From positions 62,001 to 126,000 of the forward strand of contig DATNLZ010000069.1 in NCBI GenBank assembly GCA_035602605.1: a DNA stretch of 64,000 bases. Reading direction: 5' to 3'. This document shows, in pieces, positions 8,045 to 16,783 of the stretch; position 1 is the stretch's first letter; every line of letters starts with the position of its first letter. The notes under the pieces were generated by a model that had not been told where the DNA came from, did not search any database, and saw only the letters and a program-made list of their open reading frames with translations. The stretch comes from DASQHY01 sp035602605 (lineage in GTDB: Bacteria > Acidobacteriota > Terriglobia > Acidiferrales > UBA7541). The position numbers and the translations under genes are program-made.

Positions 8045-9817
8045 ATGAACTGGACTCAGGTCTACGATCCGCTTGGCCATTGGCAGTTGTCCACGCTGGT
8101 AGCCGCGCTTCCCATCCTTGTTTTGTTTGGATTGCTGGCAGGCCTGAAGGTTAAGCCGCATTGGTGCGCGATCGGCGGGGCCATTACGGCGATTGCCGTG
8201 GCCATCTTGGTTTTTAAGATGCCGCCCCTGCTTGCTTCGATGAGTTTCGCGTACGGCGTCGCGTTTGGCCTCCTGAAAATAGCGTGGATTGTGCTCGCGG
8301 CCGTATACCTTTACGACATTTCCGTGGAAACCGGGCAGTTTGAAATCATGAAGGAGTCGATCGCCGGAATTACCCCGGATCGCCGCCTGCAGGTTCTGTT
8401 GGTTGCATTTTGCTTTGGCGCATTCGTCGAAGGAGCGGCGGGATTTGGCGCCCCGGTAGCAATCGCTGGAGCATTTATGATCGGCCTCGGATTTCGGCCG
8501 TTTCACGCCGCCGCGTTAAATTTGATTGCCAACACCGCGCCAGTGGCCTGGGGTGGCATCGGCATTCCGATTCATACGCTCGCGGCCGTCTCGGGCTTGC
8601 CGGAGTCGGACTTGAGCGCAATGATCGGCCGCATCCTTCCCTTCGCGGCCGTGATTGTCTCCTTCTGGCTAGTGCGCACCATGGTTGGCTGGAGGGAAAC
8701 CTTTGAAGTATTGCCGGCAATTCTCGTGGTCGGTTTTTCTTTCGGACTCACACAGTTTTTCTGGTCGAACTACGTGGACAGCAATCTTGTGGACATCATG
8801 AGCAGCGTCGTTTCGATCCTGGCCACCATTCTTTTCCTGCGCTTTTGGAAGCCGAAACGAATTTGGCGTTTTGACTACGAGCAGCAAGCCGCTAACACCT
8901 CCAGTCCATCGGCCCGTGAAATCGAAGATGACCTCGGTGGAAAGTGGGAACTAGAAAACGTACCTCATCATCTGCCTGCAAAAATCTATACAGCCGCACA
9001 AGTTGCTAAAGCCTGGATGCCTTTCGCCATCCTTTCAGCCCTTGTGCTGCTGTGGGGACTTCCCAGCGTCAAGCTCACGATCAACAAAACCACGACCCCG
9101 GCGTTTCAGGTTGTGCGGGCCGATGGTACGGTTCGACCCGGGCCTCCCGGCTGGGATTTTCCGTACTTGCACAATGCTATTTACAGAGCTACACCTGTCG
9201 TTGCCAAACCAACCCCCGAGCCGGCACGTTACGATTTCAACTGGCTCTCCGCAACCGGTACCGCCTGTTTTTTTGCCGCTATTATTTCCGGCTTATTGCT
9301 TGGACTAAGTCCTGCACGGCTCATGAAACTTTTCGGGCACACCTTTGTTCGCATGCGCCTGGCGATGATCGCCATCTCCTTTATGTTGGGACTTGGCTAC
9401 GTCACCCGTTATTCCGGGCTCGACGCCGTGCTGGGACTTGCTTTCACGCGCACCGGCTGGCTGTACCCGTTCTTTGGAACTTTTCTTGGGTGGCTCGGGG
9501 TCGCTCTCACCGGAAGTGACACTTCCTCAAACGCGCTCTTTGGCAGTTTGCAACGAATCACCTCCCAGCAACTTAACCTCGATCCCGTTTTGATGTGCGC
9601 GGCCAACAGCGCGGGTGGTGTGATGGGCAAGATGGTCGATGCTCAGTCCATCACCATCGCCACCTCGGCCACGAATCAAGTCGGCAATGAAGGAATGATT
9701 TTTCGGTTTGTATTCTGGCATTCTGTTGCGCTCGGCACGATTATTGGAATCATTGTGATGTTATATGCGTATGTTTTCTCAGCGGCTGTGCCTCACGGGC
9801 TCACCTTTGTGAAGTAG
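8045..9817 (+). CDS. lctP: L-lactate permease (LctP family)
   Basis: This is a 590-residue inner-membrane permease of the LctP/LldP family, importing L-lactate and often glycolate with protons. Seen: a hydrophobic protein of about a dozen helices; the family core CFGAFVEGAAGFGAPVAIAG at about residue 120; NTAPVAWGGIGIPI shortly after; and the C-terminal block LTGSDTSSNALFGSLQ followed by ANSAGGVMGKM and QSITIA. A hydrophilic insert of about 100 residues (about 280-400) separates the two halves. The ATG at 8045 has GAAGAG upstream. A near-consensus promoter at 7975-8003 fits expression as its own transcript. No lactate dehydrogenase gene is adjacent, so its catabolic partner must lie elsewhere. 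Confidence 0.95.
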   Translation: MNWTQVYDPLGHWQLSTLVAALPILVLFGLLAGLKVKPHWCAIGGAITAIAVAILVFKMPPLLASMSFAYGVAFGLLKIAWIVLAAVYLYDISVETGQFEIMKESIAGITPDRRLQVLLVAFCFGAFVEGAAGFGAPVAIAGAFMIGLGFRPFHAAALNLIANTAPVAWGGIGIPIHTLAAVSGLPESDLSAMIGRILPFAAVIVSFWLVRTMVGWRETFEVLPAILVVGFSFGLTQFFWSNYVDSNLVDIMSSVVSILATILFLRFWKPKRIWRFDYEQQAANTSSPSAREIEDDLGGKWELENVPHHLPAKIYTAAQVAKAWMPFAILSALVLLWGLPSVKLTINKTTTPAFQVVRADGTVRPGPPGWDFPYLHNAIYRATPVVAKPTPEPARYDFNWLSATGTACFFAAIISGLLLGLSPARLMKLFGHTFVRMRLAMIAISFMLGLGYVTRYSGLDAVLGLAFTRTGWLYPFFGTFLGWLGVALTGSDTSSNALFGSLQRITSQQLNLDPVLMCAANSAGGVMGKMVDAQSITIATSATNQVGNEGMIFRFVFWHSVALGTIIGIIVMLYAYVFSAAVPHGLTFVK

Positions 9818-9964
9818 ACTTCGTCCATTCATGCGTTCAAGGCGCTCTTTACAGAACGTGCTCGGAGTGTTATGAGACACAGGCGTCGAAGGTTGCAATG
9901 AACATCAGCAGTACGAATCACCGGTAGTAGTCGAACCTGTTTTCCCGCTGCTCTGGAGGAATGA

Positions 9965-12900
9965 ATGTCGCGCAAGGTGTTCTTTGGTAGGAAATTCCTT
10001 TCGTTTTTGTTGCTCGTTTTCTTTGCGTTTGTATTTTTGAGTGTAATTCCGGAGTTATTCGCGAATGATACTGCGCCAGCCCGCGACCCCAAACAGCCGA
10101 TCGACGAGGAATACACCAAAAAAATTCGCGAATACACGACTCAGCCCTTCTTTAGTTCTCCACTTGTAGATTATCTCCCCGCGTCTAAGTCTGTTCCCAC
10201 CCCGAAAGTTGTGCTGGGTGATGTTGCCGGAGCTCCCGGCATTCTCCCGTACTCGAACCAGGTTTATGAGTACATGCGCATGCTCGAAAAGGCCAGTGCC
10301 CGCGTCAAAGTTTATTCCATCGGCCGCACCGAAGAGGGCCGCGAAATGATCGCGGTCGCCGTTTCCTCCGAAGCCAATCTTGCCCGTGTCGAAGAAAATC
10401 GCGCGCGACTCGCCACCCTCGCCGATCCTCGCACCATAAAGTTTGATGACGCCGAAGCCGATCGACTTGTCGATGCTGCAATTCCCGTCTACTACATCAC
10501 CGGTACCATTCATTCTCCGGAGACCGGCGCGCCCACAGCCCTTATGGAGCTCGCCTATCGCCTCGCCGTGGATGAAAGCCCTTACATTCAAAACATCCGC
10601 AATGGTGTGATCACTCTCATCACTCCCATCGTCGAAGTCGACGGCCGCGACCGCATGGTGGATGTTTATCGGTGGCACCTCGCGCATCCCAAACAAAACT
10701 ATCCTGCACTGATTTATTGGGGGAAATACGTCGCGCACGACAACAATCGCGATGCTATGGGCATAACCCTCAAACTCACCGAAAATATTCTCAACACATT
10801 TCTCGCCTGGAAGCCGCAGGTGCTTCACGACCTCCACGAATCAGTTCCCTACCTTTACGACAACACCGCCGGTGACGGCCCGTTCAACGCCTGGGTGGAT
10901 CCAATCCTCACCGACGAATGGGAAATGCTCGGGTGGCACAACGTCTCAGACATGACCAAGTTCGGCATGCCCGGCGTGTTTACGCACGGCCAGTTTGACA
11001 CTTGGTCGCCTGGCTACCTCATGTTCATCGCCGCAATGCATAACTCCATCAGCCGTCTCTACGAAACCTTTGGCAATGCTGGCGCCGACACGGTCGAGCG
11101 CACCCTTCAGCCGGAGGAGTTCTCGCGTACGTGGTTTCGTCAGAATCCTCCGCTCGCCAAAGCGCTGTGGAGCCAGCGCAACAATAATAATTATGAGCAA
11201 ACCGGCTTGCTTACATCCCTTCACTACTTCTCCGAGAACGGTAAGTTTTTCCTGAAAAATTTTTACCTGAAATCGAAGCGCTCGGTCACCAAACCAACGA
11301 TCGAAGGGCCAGCAGCTTACGTATTCCCCGGCGATGAGCCACGCCCAGGCGCTCAAGCAGCACTTTTGGAGGTGCTGCGCAAGCAGGGTTGCGAGGTTTC
11401 ACGCGCCACCGCCCCATTTTCTGTCACCATGCCCGCCAAGAAATCCAAGCGGTCCGCGCAGGATTCCAAGTCCGGTGACACGACTGCAAGCGACTCTTCC
11501 GACCGCCATGCCATTTCCAAAGATGGAAAGGAAAAAGATCCTTCCGCTCCAATCACCCTGCAGTTTCCCGCTGGCAGCTACATCATCCGCATGGATCAGC
11601 CGTACTCGCGAATTGCCGATGCGCTCCTCGACTATCAATACTGGAGTCCCAGCGATCCCCAGAAAACCCCTTACGATGACACCGGATGGTCGTTTGGCGA
11701 GCTTTTTAACGTGCGAGTCGTCCGCGTCACCGACGCAAAAATTCTTGCGACACCCATGGAGCGCGCCTCGGAAGCAATCCCCGGTACCGTATCCGGCAGC
11801 GGCTCCGTATTTGTCCTCAACAACCATGCAGATAGCGCGCTTGCGAGCCTTCGTTATCGCATGAAGGCCGCCACAATCGACGCTGCCGAAGAACCCTTCG
11901 AAGCTGCAGGACAGAAGTTTAACCGCGGCTCATTCATCATCAAGAACGTCGACGCCGCCAGTTTCCAGCGCGAAGTCTCCAATTTGGGGCTGCACGCATT
12001 CGGCCTCGCCAGCTCCCCGACAGTGAAAACTCATCCCGTTCGCGCGGCGCGAATCGCCATCGTGCATACCTGGCTGAGTACGCAGACCGAAGGCTGGTGG
12101 CGTCTCGCGCTCGATAAGATGAAAATTCCCTTCGACTACATCAGCACGCAGGAAGTTGCCCGCAACGACGGGCTCAACTCAAAATACGACGTCATTCTCT
12201 TCCCACCCGTCGGGCGCGATCCGCTCGTTATCGTCAATGGCCTCCCCACGGATTGGGGCAACCCTCTTCCCTGGAAGACCACACCGGAAACGCCCAATCT
12301 CGGCAAAAACGATTCCACCGACGACATGCGACCCGGACTGGGTTGGGCGGGCCTGGCTCACTTGCAAAAGTTCGTCAGGCATGGCGGAGTTTTGCTTACC
12401 GTGCAGGACACCTCCAATCTCGCGGTCTCCTTTGGCTTGACCCCCGGGGTAGCTATCGAACGGCCGAAGCAAATGAAAATTGTTGGCAGCGTTCTGCGCG
12501 CCCAGCTGGTCGACCCGGCCAGTCCCATTGCTTACGGCTACGGTGACAACCTTTCGATTTATTGCGACAACGGACCGATATTCAATCTTAGCAATCTCAT
12601 CGGCGGCCGTGGCTTTCGACGCCTCGGTCCCGAGCAAGGCGCCCGGCCGACCGGCCGCGGCACAATCGACGACCCGGACTTCACGCCGGGGCGAGCCGGC
12701 TTCGAGGCTCCCGACGAGCCGCATGCCGAACCTTGGGAAGCGCAGCCTGTCACCGATGAGCAACGGCGCAATGGAATCAATGTCATCCCGCCGGCCTCTC
12801 GGCCGCGGGTCATCTTTCGTTACGCGGACACCAAGGACCTGCTGGTTTCCGGCTTGGTCGATGGCGGCGGAGAAATTGCCCAGCACGCAGCGGTGATTGA

Positions 12901-13045
12901 CGTGCCAGTGGATGCGGGTCACGTGATTTTATTTTCAAACAACCCCGTTTATCGTGGCGAGACGCTCGGCAGTTACTCGCTGGTGCTCAATACGATCCTG
13001 AATTTTGAAAGTCTGAACGCGGGCCGCAAGCTGACCGAGAAATAA
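9965..13045 (+). CDS. Exported M14-family zinc carboxypeptidase, large
   Basis: This is a 1026-residue secreted or periplasmic metallopeptidase. Seen: an N-terminal hydrophobic signal segment (about 10-33); an M14 catalytic domain at about 85-370 with the HSPE form of the HxxE zinc motif followed by TGAPTALMELAYRL, then IVEVDGRDRM, NNRDAMG, and DLHES as candidate third zinc ligand. A Lys/Ser/Asp-rich low-complexity insert lies at about 486-525. The C-terminal half contains an alpha/beta segment (ARIAIVHTW, KYDVILFPPVG, FVRHGGVLL) that looks like a class I glutamine-amidotransferase-type fold, as in other large M14 proteins. The start follows a strong GGAGGA. The likely role is extracytoplasmic peptide breakdown. 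Confidence 0.88.
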   Translation: MSRKVFFGRKFLSFLLLVFFAFVFLSVIPELFANDTAPARDPKQPIDEEYTKKIREYTTQPFFSSPLVDYLPASKSVPTPKVVLGDVAGAPGILPYSNQVYEYMRMLEKASARVKVYSIGRTEEGREMIAVAVSSEANLARVEENRARLATLADPRTIKFDDAEADRLVDAAIPVYYITGTIHSPETGAPTALMELAYRLAVDESPYIQNIRNGVITLITPIVEVDGRDRMVDVYRWHLAHPKQNYPALIYWGKYVAHDNNRDAMGITLKLTENILNTFLAWKPQVLHDLHESVPYLYDNTAGDGPFNAWVDPILTDEWEMLGWHNVSDMTKFGMPGVFTHGQFDTWSPGYLMFIAAMHNSISRLYETFGNAGADTVERTLQPEEFSRTWFRQNPPLAKALWSQRNNNNYEQTGLLTSLHYFSENGKFFLKNFYLKSKRSVTKPTIEGPAAYVFPGDEPRPGAQAALLEVLRKQGCEVSRATAPFSVTMPAKKSKRSAQDSKSGDTTASDSSDRHAISKDGKEKDPSAPITLQFPAGSYIIRMDQPYSRIADALLDYQYWSPSDPQKTPYDDTGWSFGELFNVRVVRVTDAKILATPMERASEAIPGTVSGSGSVFVLNNHADSALASLRYRMKAATIDAAEEPFEAAGQKFNRGSFIIKNVDAASFQREVSNLGLHAFGLASSPTVKTHPVRAARIAIVHTWLSTQTEGWWRLALDKMKIPFDYISTQEVARNDGLNSKYDVILFPPVGRDPLVIVNGLPTDWGNPLPWKTTPETPNLGKNDSTDDMRPGLGWAGLAHLQKFVRHGGVLLTVQDTSNLAVSFGLTPGVAIERPKQMKIVGSVLRAQLVDPASPIAYGYGDNLSIYCDNGPIFNLSNLIGGRGFRRLGPEQGARPTGRGTIDDPDFTPGRAGFEAPDEPHAEPWEAQPVTDEQRRNGINVIPPASRPRVIFRYADTKDLLVSGLVDGGGEIAQHAAVIDVPVDAGHVILFSNNPVYRGETLGSYSLVLNTILNFESLNAGRKLTEK

Positions 13046-13123
13046 CAGAACCGCTTCAAAAGTCCGCCGCCCGGCCTTTCATATGCAGGTAGCATCAAAA
13101 CTCAAATCGGAGGATTCCCCACC

Positions 13124-14953
13124 GTGCTGGATCGTCGTAAATTTTTGGCTGTATGTTCCGCCTATGGATATGGGGCAACACTTTTGCCGGGGGTGCTGTG
13201 GGCGCTCGCGGATGAAAAAGGCAAAATCACCAAGCAGATGATCGAAGAGGCTGCGCGTATAGCCGACGTCCCCATCCCGGAAGATTCGCGCGACGTGATT
13301 CTTACAAAACTGAACAGCGCCGTAAAAAATTATGAAGCCATCCATGACCTGCATCTCCCCAACAGTGTAGCTCCAGCACTGATTTTCGATCCCGTGCTGA
13401 GAGGGGCTAAATTCGAAACCGAGCGACGCCCCATGCGCATGTCTGCTTCTCCGGCTGTCACCTCGAGCACGGTCCCAAAAGACATCGACCAAGTTGCGTT
13501 CTACACTGTGCGCCAACTGGCCGAGCTGGTTCGAACGAAAAAAGTATCTTCGCGCGCGCTCACCGACATGTATCTCGACCGGCTGAAACGTTACGACGCG
13601 AAGCTCAAGTTTGTCATTACTCTCACCGAGGACCGCGCTCGCAGCAAAGCGACCGAAGCCGATCGCGAAATTGCTGCCGGACAATACCGCGGACCGCTGC
13701 ACGGGTTGCCTTGGGGCGCAAAGGATCTTATCGCCGTCAAAGGCTATCGAACCACGTGGGGCGCGGGCGGATTCGAAACCCAAACCATCGACGAGGACGC
13801 TACGGTAGTGCAGCGGCTGGATGCCGCCGGAGCTGTGCTTGTCGCCAAACTCACGTTGGGCGCGCTGGCACAGGGTGACAAATGGTTCGGCGGGATGACG
13901 CGAAATCCCTGGAATGCCGAGCACGGCTCGAGCGGTTCCTCCGCAGGCTCCGCATCCGCAACCGCTGCAGGTTGCGTTGCGTTTGCGATCGGCTCGGAAA
14001 CTCTCGGTTCCATTTCTTCTCCTGCAACGCGGTGCGGGGTTACCGGGCTGCGTCCCTCTTTTGGCTTGGTGCCGCGCACCGGAGCGATGGCTCTTTCCTG
14101 GAGCATGGACAAGCTGGGCCCGCTGTGCCGAGCAGTTGAGGATTGTGCGTTGGTACTCCACGCAATTTATGGTCCGGATAGTTACGATCGGTCGGTGAAG
14201 TCTGCGGCATTCAATTGGGACGCAACGCTCGATTGGCGCAAGCTGCACGTTGGCTATTTGAAGAGCGACTTTGAGCGCAAGCCGCAGCCGCTCGAGCCTC
14301 CCAAGCAAACCGAGACCGAGACCGCCGAAGAAAAAAAGCAAAGGGAAGAACGTGCCAAGCGTGCGGAGATGTTTCGTGCCATGCAGGAATATGATCGCCG
14401 CTTTAATGACGCCGCACTCGAACAATTGCGTAACATGGGGGTACGGCTCATTCCCGCGGAGATACCCAAGTTTCCATACGACGCGATGGTCCCCCTGCTG
14501 TCAGCGGAAGCCGCTGCCGCCTTCGATGAGCTCACGCGTTCCGGCCGCGATGCGTTGCTGACCGAGCAGGGTCCGGGCGATTGGCCCAACACGTTCCGTG
14601 CCGCGCGATTGATTCCCGCTGTGGAATACATCCAGGCGAACCGTGCGCGCACGCTGGCCATGGAGGGGGTTGCCAGAGCTTTCGAGGGCCTCGACGTCAT
14701 TGTCGCTCCCACAAATAGCCAACAACTGTCCGTCACAAATTTAACCGGGCAGCCGGCCATCATTGTTCCTAATGGCTTTCGCGGCGACGACGCTCCGCTG
14801 CCCATTCAGGGAGACCGCAATGCATCTGGCGGACCGGGGACGCCGGTGAGCCTCACATTCTTGGGAAATCTTTACGGTGAGGCAAAATTGCTGGCCTTCG
14901 CCCGTGCCTATCAGGACGCTACCAGCTTCCACCTCAAACGTCCCAGGCTCTAG
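13124..14953 (+). CDS. Amidase-signature hydrolase, probably exported
   Basis: This is a 609-residue amidase-signature protein (GatA/AtzF-like fold) that hydrolyses an amide bond with a Ser-cisSer-Lys triad. Seen: the catalytic Lys in LPWGAKDL, the Gly/Ser-rich GSSGSSAGSASA core, the catalytic Ser in GSETLGSISSPATRCG and the following GLRPSFG. The N-terminus MLDRRKFLAVCSAYGYG resembles a short Tat-type signal and a further 110 residues precede the amidase domain, which is more than in cytosolic amidases. The start is GTG at 13124 with GGAGG upstream. A charged insert (about 390-425) rich in Glu and Lys interrupts the domain. It is not part of a GatCAB locus, so a catabolic, extracytoplasmic amidase is more likely than a tRNA amidotransferase. 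The stop overlaps that of the convergent HhH gene. Confidence 0.88.
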   Translation: MLDRRKFLAVCSAYGYGATLLPGVLWALADEKGKITKQMIEEAARIADVPIPEDSRDVILTKLNSAVKNYEAIHDLHLPNSVAPALIFDPVLRGAKFETERRPMRMSASPAVTSSTVPKDIDQVAFYTVRQLAELVRTKKVSSRALTDMYLDRLKRYDAKLKFVITLTEDRARSKATEADREIAAGQYRGPLHGLPWGAKDLIAVKGYRTTWGAGGFETQTIDEDATVVQRLDAAGAVLVAKLTLGALAQGDKWFGGMTRNPWNAEHGSSGSSAGSASATAAGCVAFAIGSETLGSISSPATRCGVTGLRPSFGLVPRTGAMALSWSMDKLGPLCRAVEDCALVLHAIYGPDSYDRSVKSAAFNWDATLDWRKLHVGYLKSDFERKPQPLEPPKQTETETAEEKKQREERAKRAEMFRAMQEYDRRFNDAALEQLRNMGVRLIPAEIPKFPYDAMVPLLSAEAAAAFDELTRSGRDALLTEQGPGDWPNTFRAARLIPAVEYIQANRARTLAMEGVARAFEGLDVIVAPTNSQQLSVTNLTGQPAIIVPNGFRGDDAPLPIQGDRNASGGPGTPVSLTFLGNLYGEAKLLAFARAYQDATSFHLKRPRL

Positions 14954-15318
14954 TAAGGTTTCTTTGTGGGAGCCTTGCCATTCGCACTCGACTGCTTGGC
15001 GATCACCAAACCCTGGATCTTTTCATAGGTACCTTCAGGGACAATCTTCTTTCGCACCAGATCGGTCTTCACGCGGTAAGGCCGCCCATCGATAATTTTC
15101 TGGGCGTACACATCACCGATGCCGGGCAGCGCCTTCAATTGTTCCAAGCTCGCCGAGTTGAGGTCTACCAATTCGCCTGTCGTACTGGATTTGTCCGCCG
15201 TCGTAGATTGTTTCGCAGATGATTTTGATGGAGCTTTCTTCTGCGCCTGTACCGGGCTGACACTCAGCGCCAGAGCGACCGCCCACACACTGAAACTCAA
15301 AAGAAGCTTTCGTCGCAT
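14950..15318 (-). CDS. Exported helix-hairpin-helix protein (ComEA-like)
   Basis: This is a 122-residue small protein with a signal peptide (about 1-26, ending VQA|Q), a Lys/Ser/Thr-rich linker (about 28-50) and a ComEA-type helix-hairpin-helix domain: LVDLNSASLEQLKALPGIG then YAQKIIDGRPY. Proteins of this kind bind double-stranded DNA outside the membrane during transformation, but many short ones have no assigned role. The start at 15318 is fixed by GGGAGG six bases upstream; a frame open from 15369 would bury the signal peptide. Its TAG stop shares the palindromic CTAG at 14950-14953 with the convergent amidase gene. Confidence 0.88.
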   Translation of the reverse strand: MRRKLLLSFSVWAVALALSVSPVQAQKKAPSKSSAKQSTTADKSSTTGELVDLNSASLEQLKALPGIGDVYAQKIIDGRPYRVKTDLVRKKIVPEGTYEKIQGLVIAKQSSANGKAPTKKPY

Positions 15319-15486
15319 GATTTGCCTCCCAGCGAGATTTAGTTGATTCGTTTTACGTTGTACAGTCAATTGCGTTTAGAACGCTTAAGCATAGTGCCGC
15401 GACCAAAACCCTTGCCGCGGTATGTTTCGTCGCCATCGCGGTTATCGGCGCCAGTTTGCGTCGGATCGTGGGCCTGGAGGAATCCA

Positions 15487-16671
15487 TTACGTCGTCATTT
15501 TCTCTGGCATCATGTCCCACACCTTCCAGAACTCCGTCATCTCCGGCGGCATGCCCAGCGAAACCCTTACGCACGTGTCCAGCGGAGGAAACCTTCGCGC
15601 TACCAGTATGCCGTTCTTCCTGAAATGCTCGATCACCTCAGTCGTTGGGCGCCCGGCATTCAACATTACGAAATTCGCCTGCGAATCAATCGCCGGCACC
15701 TTGCGCGCGCTTGCTTGCTGGAAAAATTCCTGTCGGTCGCTGGCATTTCGTTTTGTGCTCATGCGCACGTGTTCCATATCGTCGAGTGCGATGCCCGCGG
15801 CCTTCGCTGCGACAATATTCACACTATTGGCAAGGCGGTGCTCCCCCAGCGCAAGAGCTGTTGGCTGCGCAGCGATGGCGTAACCCACGCGCATTCCCGC
15901 CATTCCATAAATTTTCGAAAACGTTCGCGCGACAATGATGCGTTTATCATCGATGGGCCGATCGATGAACGACACATAATCCGGTGTTCCGCCAACGAAG
16001 TGGTGATACGCCTCGTCAATCAGAACGTGCGTGTTTGCCGGCAGCTTTTTAATGAAGGTCTCGAGGTCCCGCCTCGGGGTCAGACTTCCCGTCGGGTTAT
16101 TCGGATTGCAAATATAAACCAGTCCCGTCGGAGCATCACTGCGCGCCAGCATCGCGTCCAAATCATGCGACCAATTTTTGCTCACTGGCACAGCGACAAC
16201 TTCCGCTCCCATTCGCTGCGCGTGGTGGCCCAGCGCCTCAAACGTGGGCAACGCCACAATGAGCGTCTTGCCGGAACCCAGAAAGGCCTCCGCCGACATT
16301 CGCAGAATCTCACCGGAGCCGCATCCCAGAACCACCTGCTCACGCTTGACGCCATGCAATGCCGCGATCTTGTTTGCCAAGGCATTCTCGTCATCGTCGG
16401 GATAGCGATTGGCCATGTGCAAAGCTTCGCGCATTGCCGCGAGCACTTTTTCCGAGGGTCCGTACGAATTTTCGTTTCGGCTCAAAATAATCGGAGCACT
16501 CGGCGGCACACTGCCTGCGCGTCCCGCGTTCAGCAGGTCGGTCGCAGAAGCGCCGAAATTCCCAAGGGTTCGACTGTTTCCAAACGAAAGTTCAGCCAGC
16601 GAAGGAATCGCAGCCGTGGCGGCTGCGCCCAGACCAATAGCCCGAAGAAGATTTCTGCGTGAGATGGGCAC
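15487..16671 (-). CDS. HisC-like PLP-dependent aminotransferase with Tat signal
   Basis: This is a 394-residue class I/II aminotransferase most like histidinol-phosphate aminotransferase. Seen: the PLP-binding YICNPNNPTG motif, VLIDEAYHHF with the conserved Asp and Tyr, the Schiff-base Lys in ARTFSKIYGMAGMRVGY, and the closing FVMLNAG. The N-terminus SRRNLLRAIGLGAAAT followed by an Ala-rich stretch is a twin-arginine signal, so the folded, cofactor-loaded enzyme is probably exported. That is unusual for a HisC homologue and argues against a role in histidine synthesis. No other his genes are near. The start is GTG at 16671 with GAGG upstream; an out-of-frame ATG overlaps it. Confidence 0.87.
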   Translation of the reverse strand: MPISRRNLLRAIGLGAAATAAIPSLAELSFGNSRTLGNFGASATDLLNAGRAGSVPPSAPIILSRNENSYGPSEKVLAAMREALHMANRYPDDDENALANKIAALHGVKREQVVLGCGSGEILRMSAEAFLGSGKTLIVALPTFEALGHHAQRMGAEVVAVPVSKNWSHDLDAMLARSDAPTGLVYICNPNNPTGSLTPRRDLETFIKKLPANTHVLIDEAYHHFVGGTPDYVSFIDRPIDDKRIIVARTFSKIYGMAGMRVGYAIAAQPTALALGEHRLANSVNIVAAKAAGIALDDMEHVRMSTKRNASDRQEFFQQASARKVPAIDSQANFVMLNAGRPTTEVIEHFRKNGILVARRFPPLDTCVRVSLGMPPEMTEFWKVWDMMPEKMTT

Positions 16672-16783
16672 ATTGCACCTCGATATCGTCGTAGATAACA
16701 GGGAAGCTTTCCAGGGTCAAGTTTGAAGAAATGTCCCAAGCCAACTCCGTCAAAGAGTGGAACCGAGGTGCGCTCAATCCGGT

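Noticed and set aside
13079..14425. 448-codon open frame on the minus strand
   Set aside because: Antisense to the amidase gene; shadow of G+C-rich coding sequence.
15343..16662. 439-codon open frame on the plus strand
   Set aside because: Antisense to the aminotransferase with intact PLP motifs; Arg/His-rich shadow translation.
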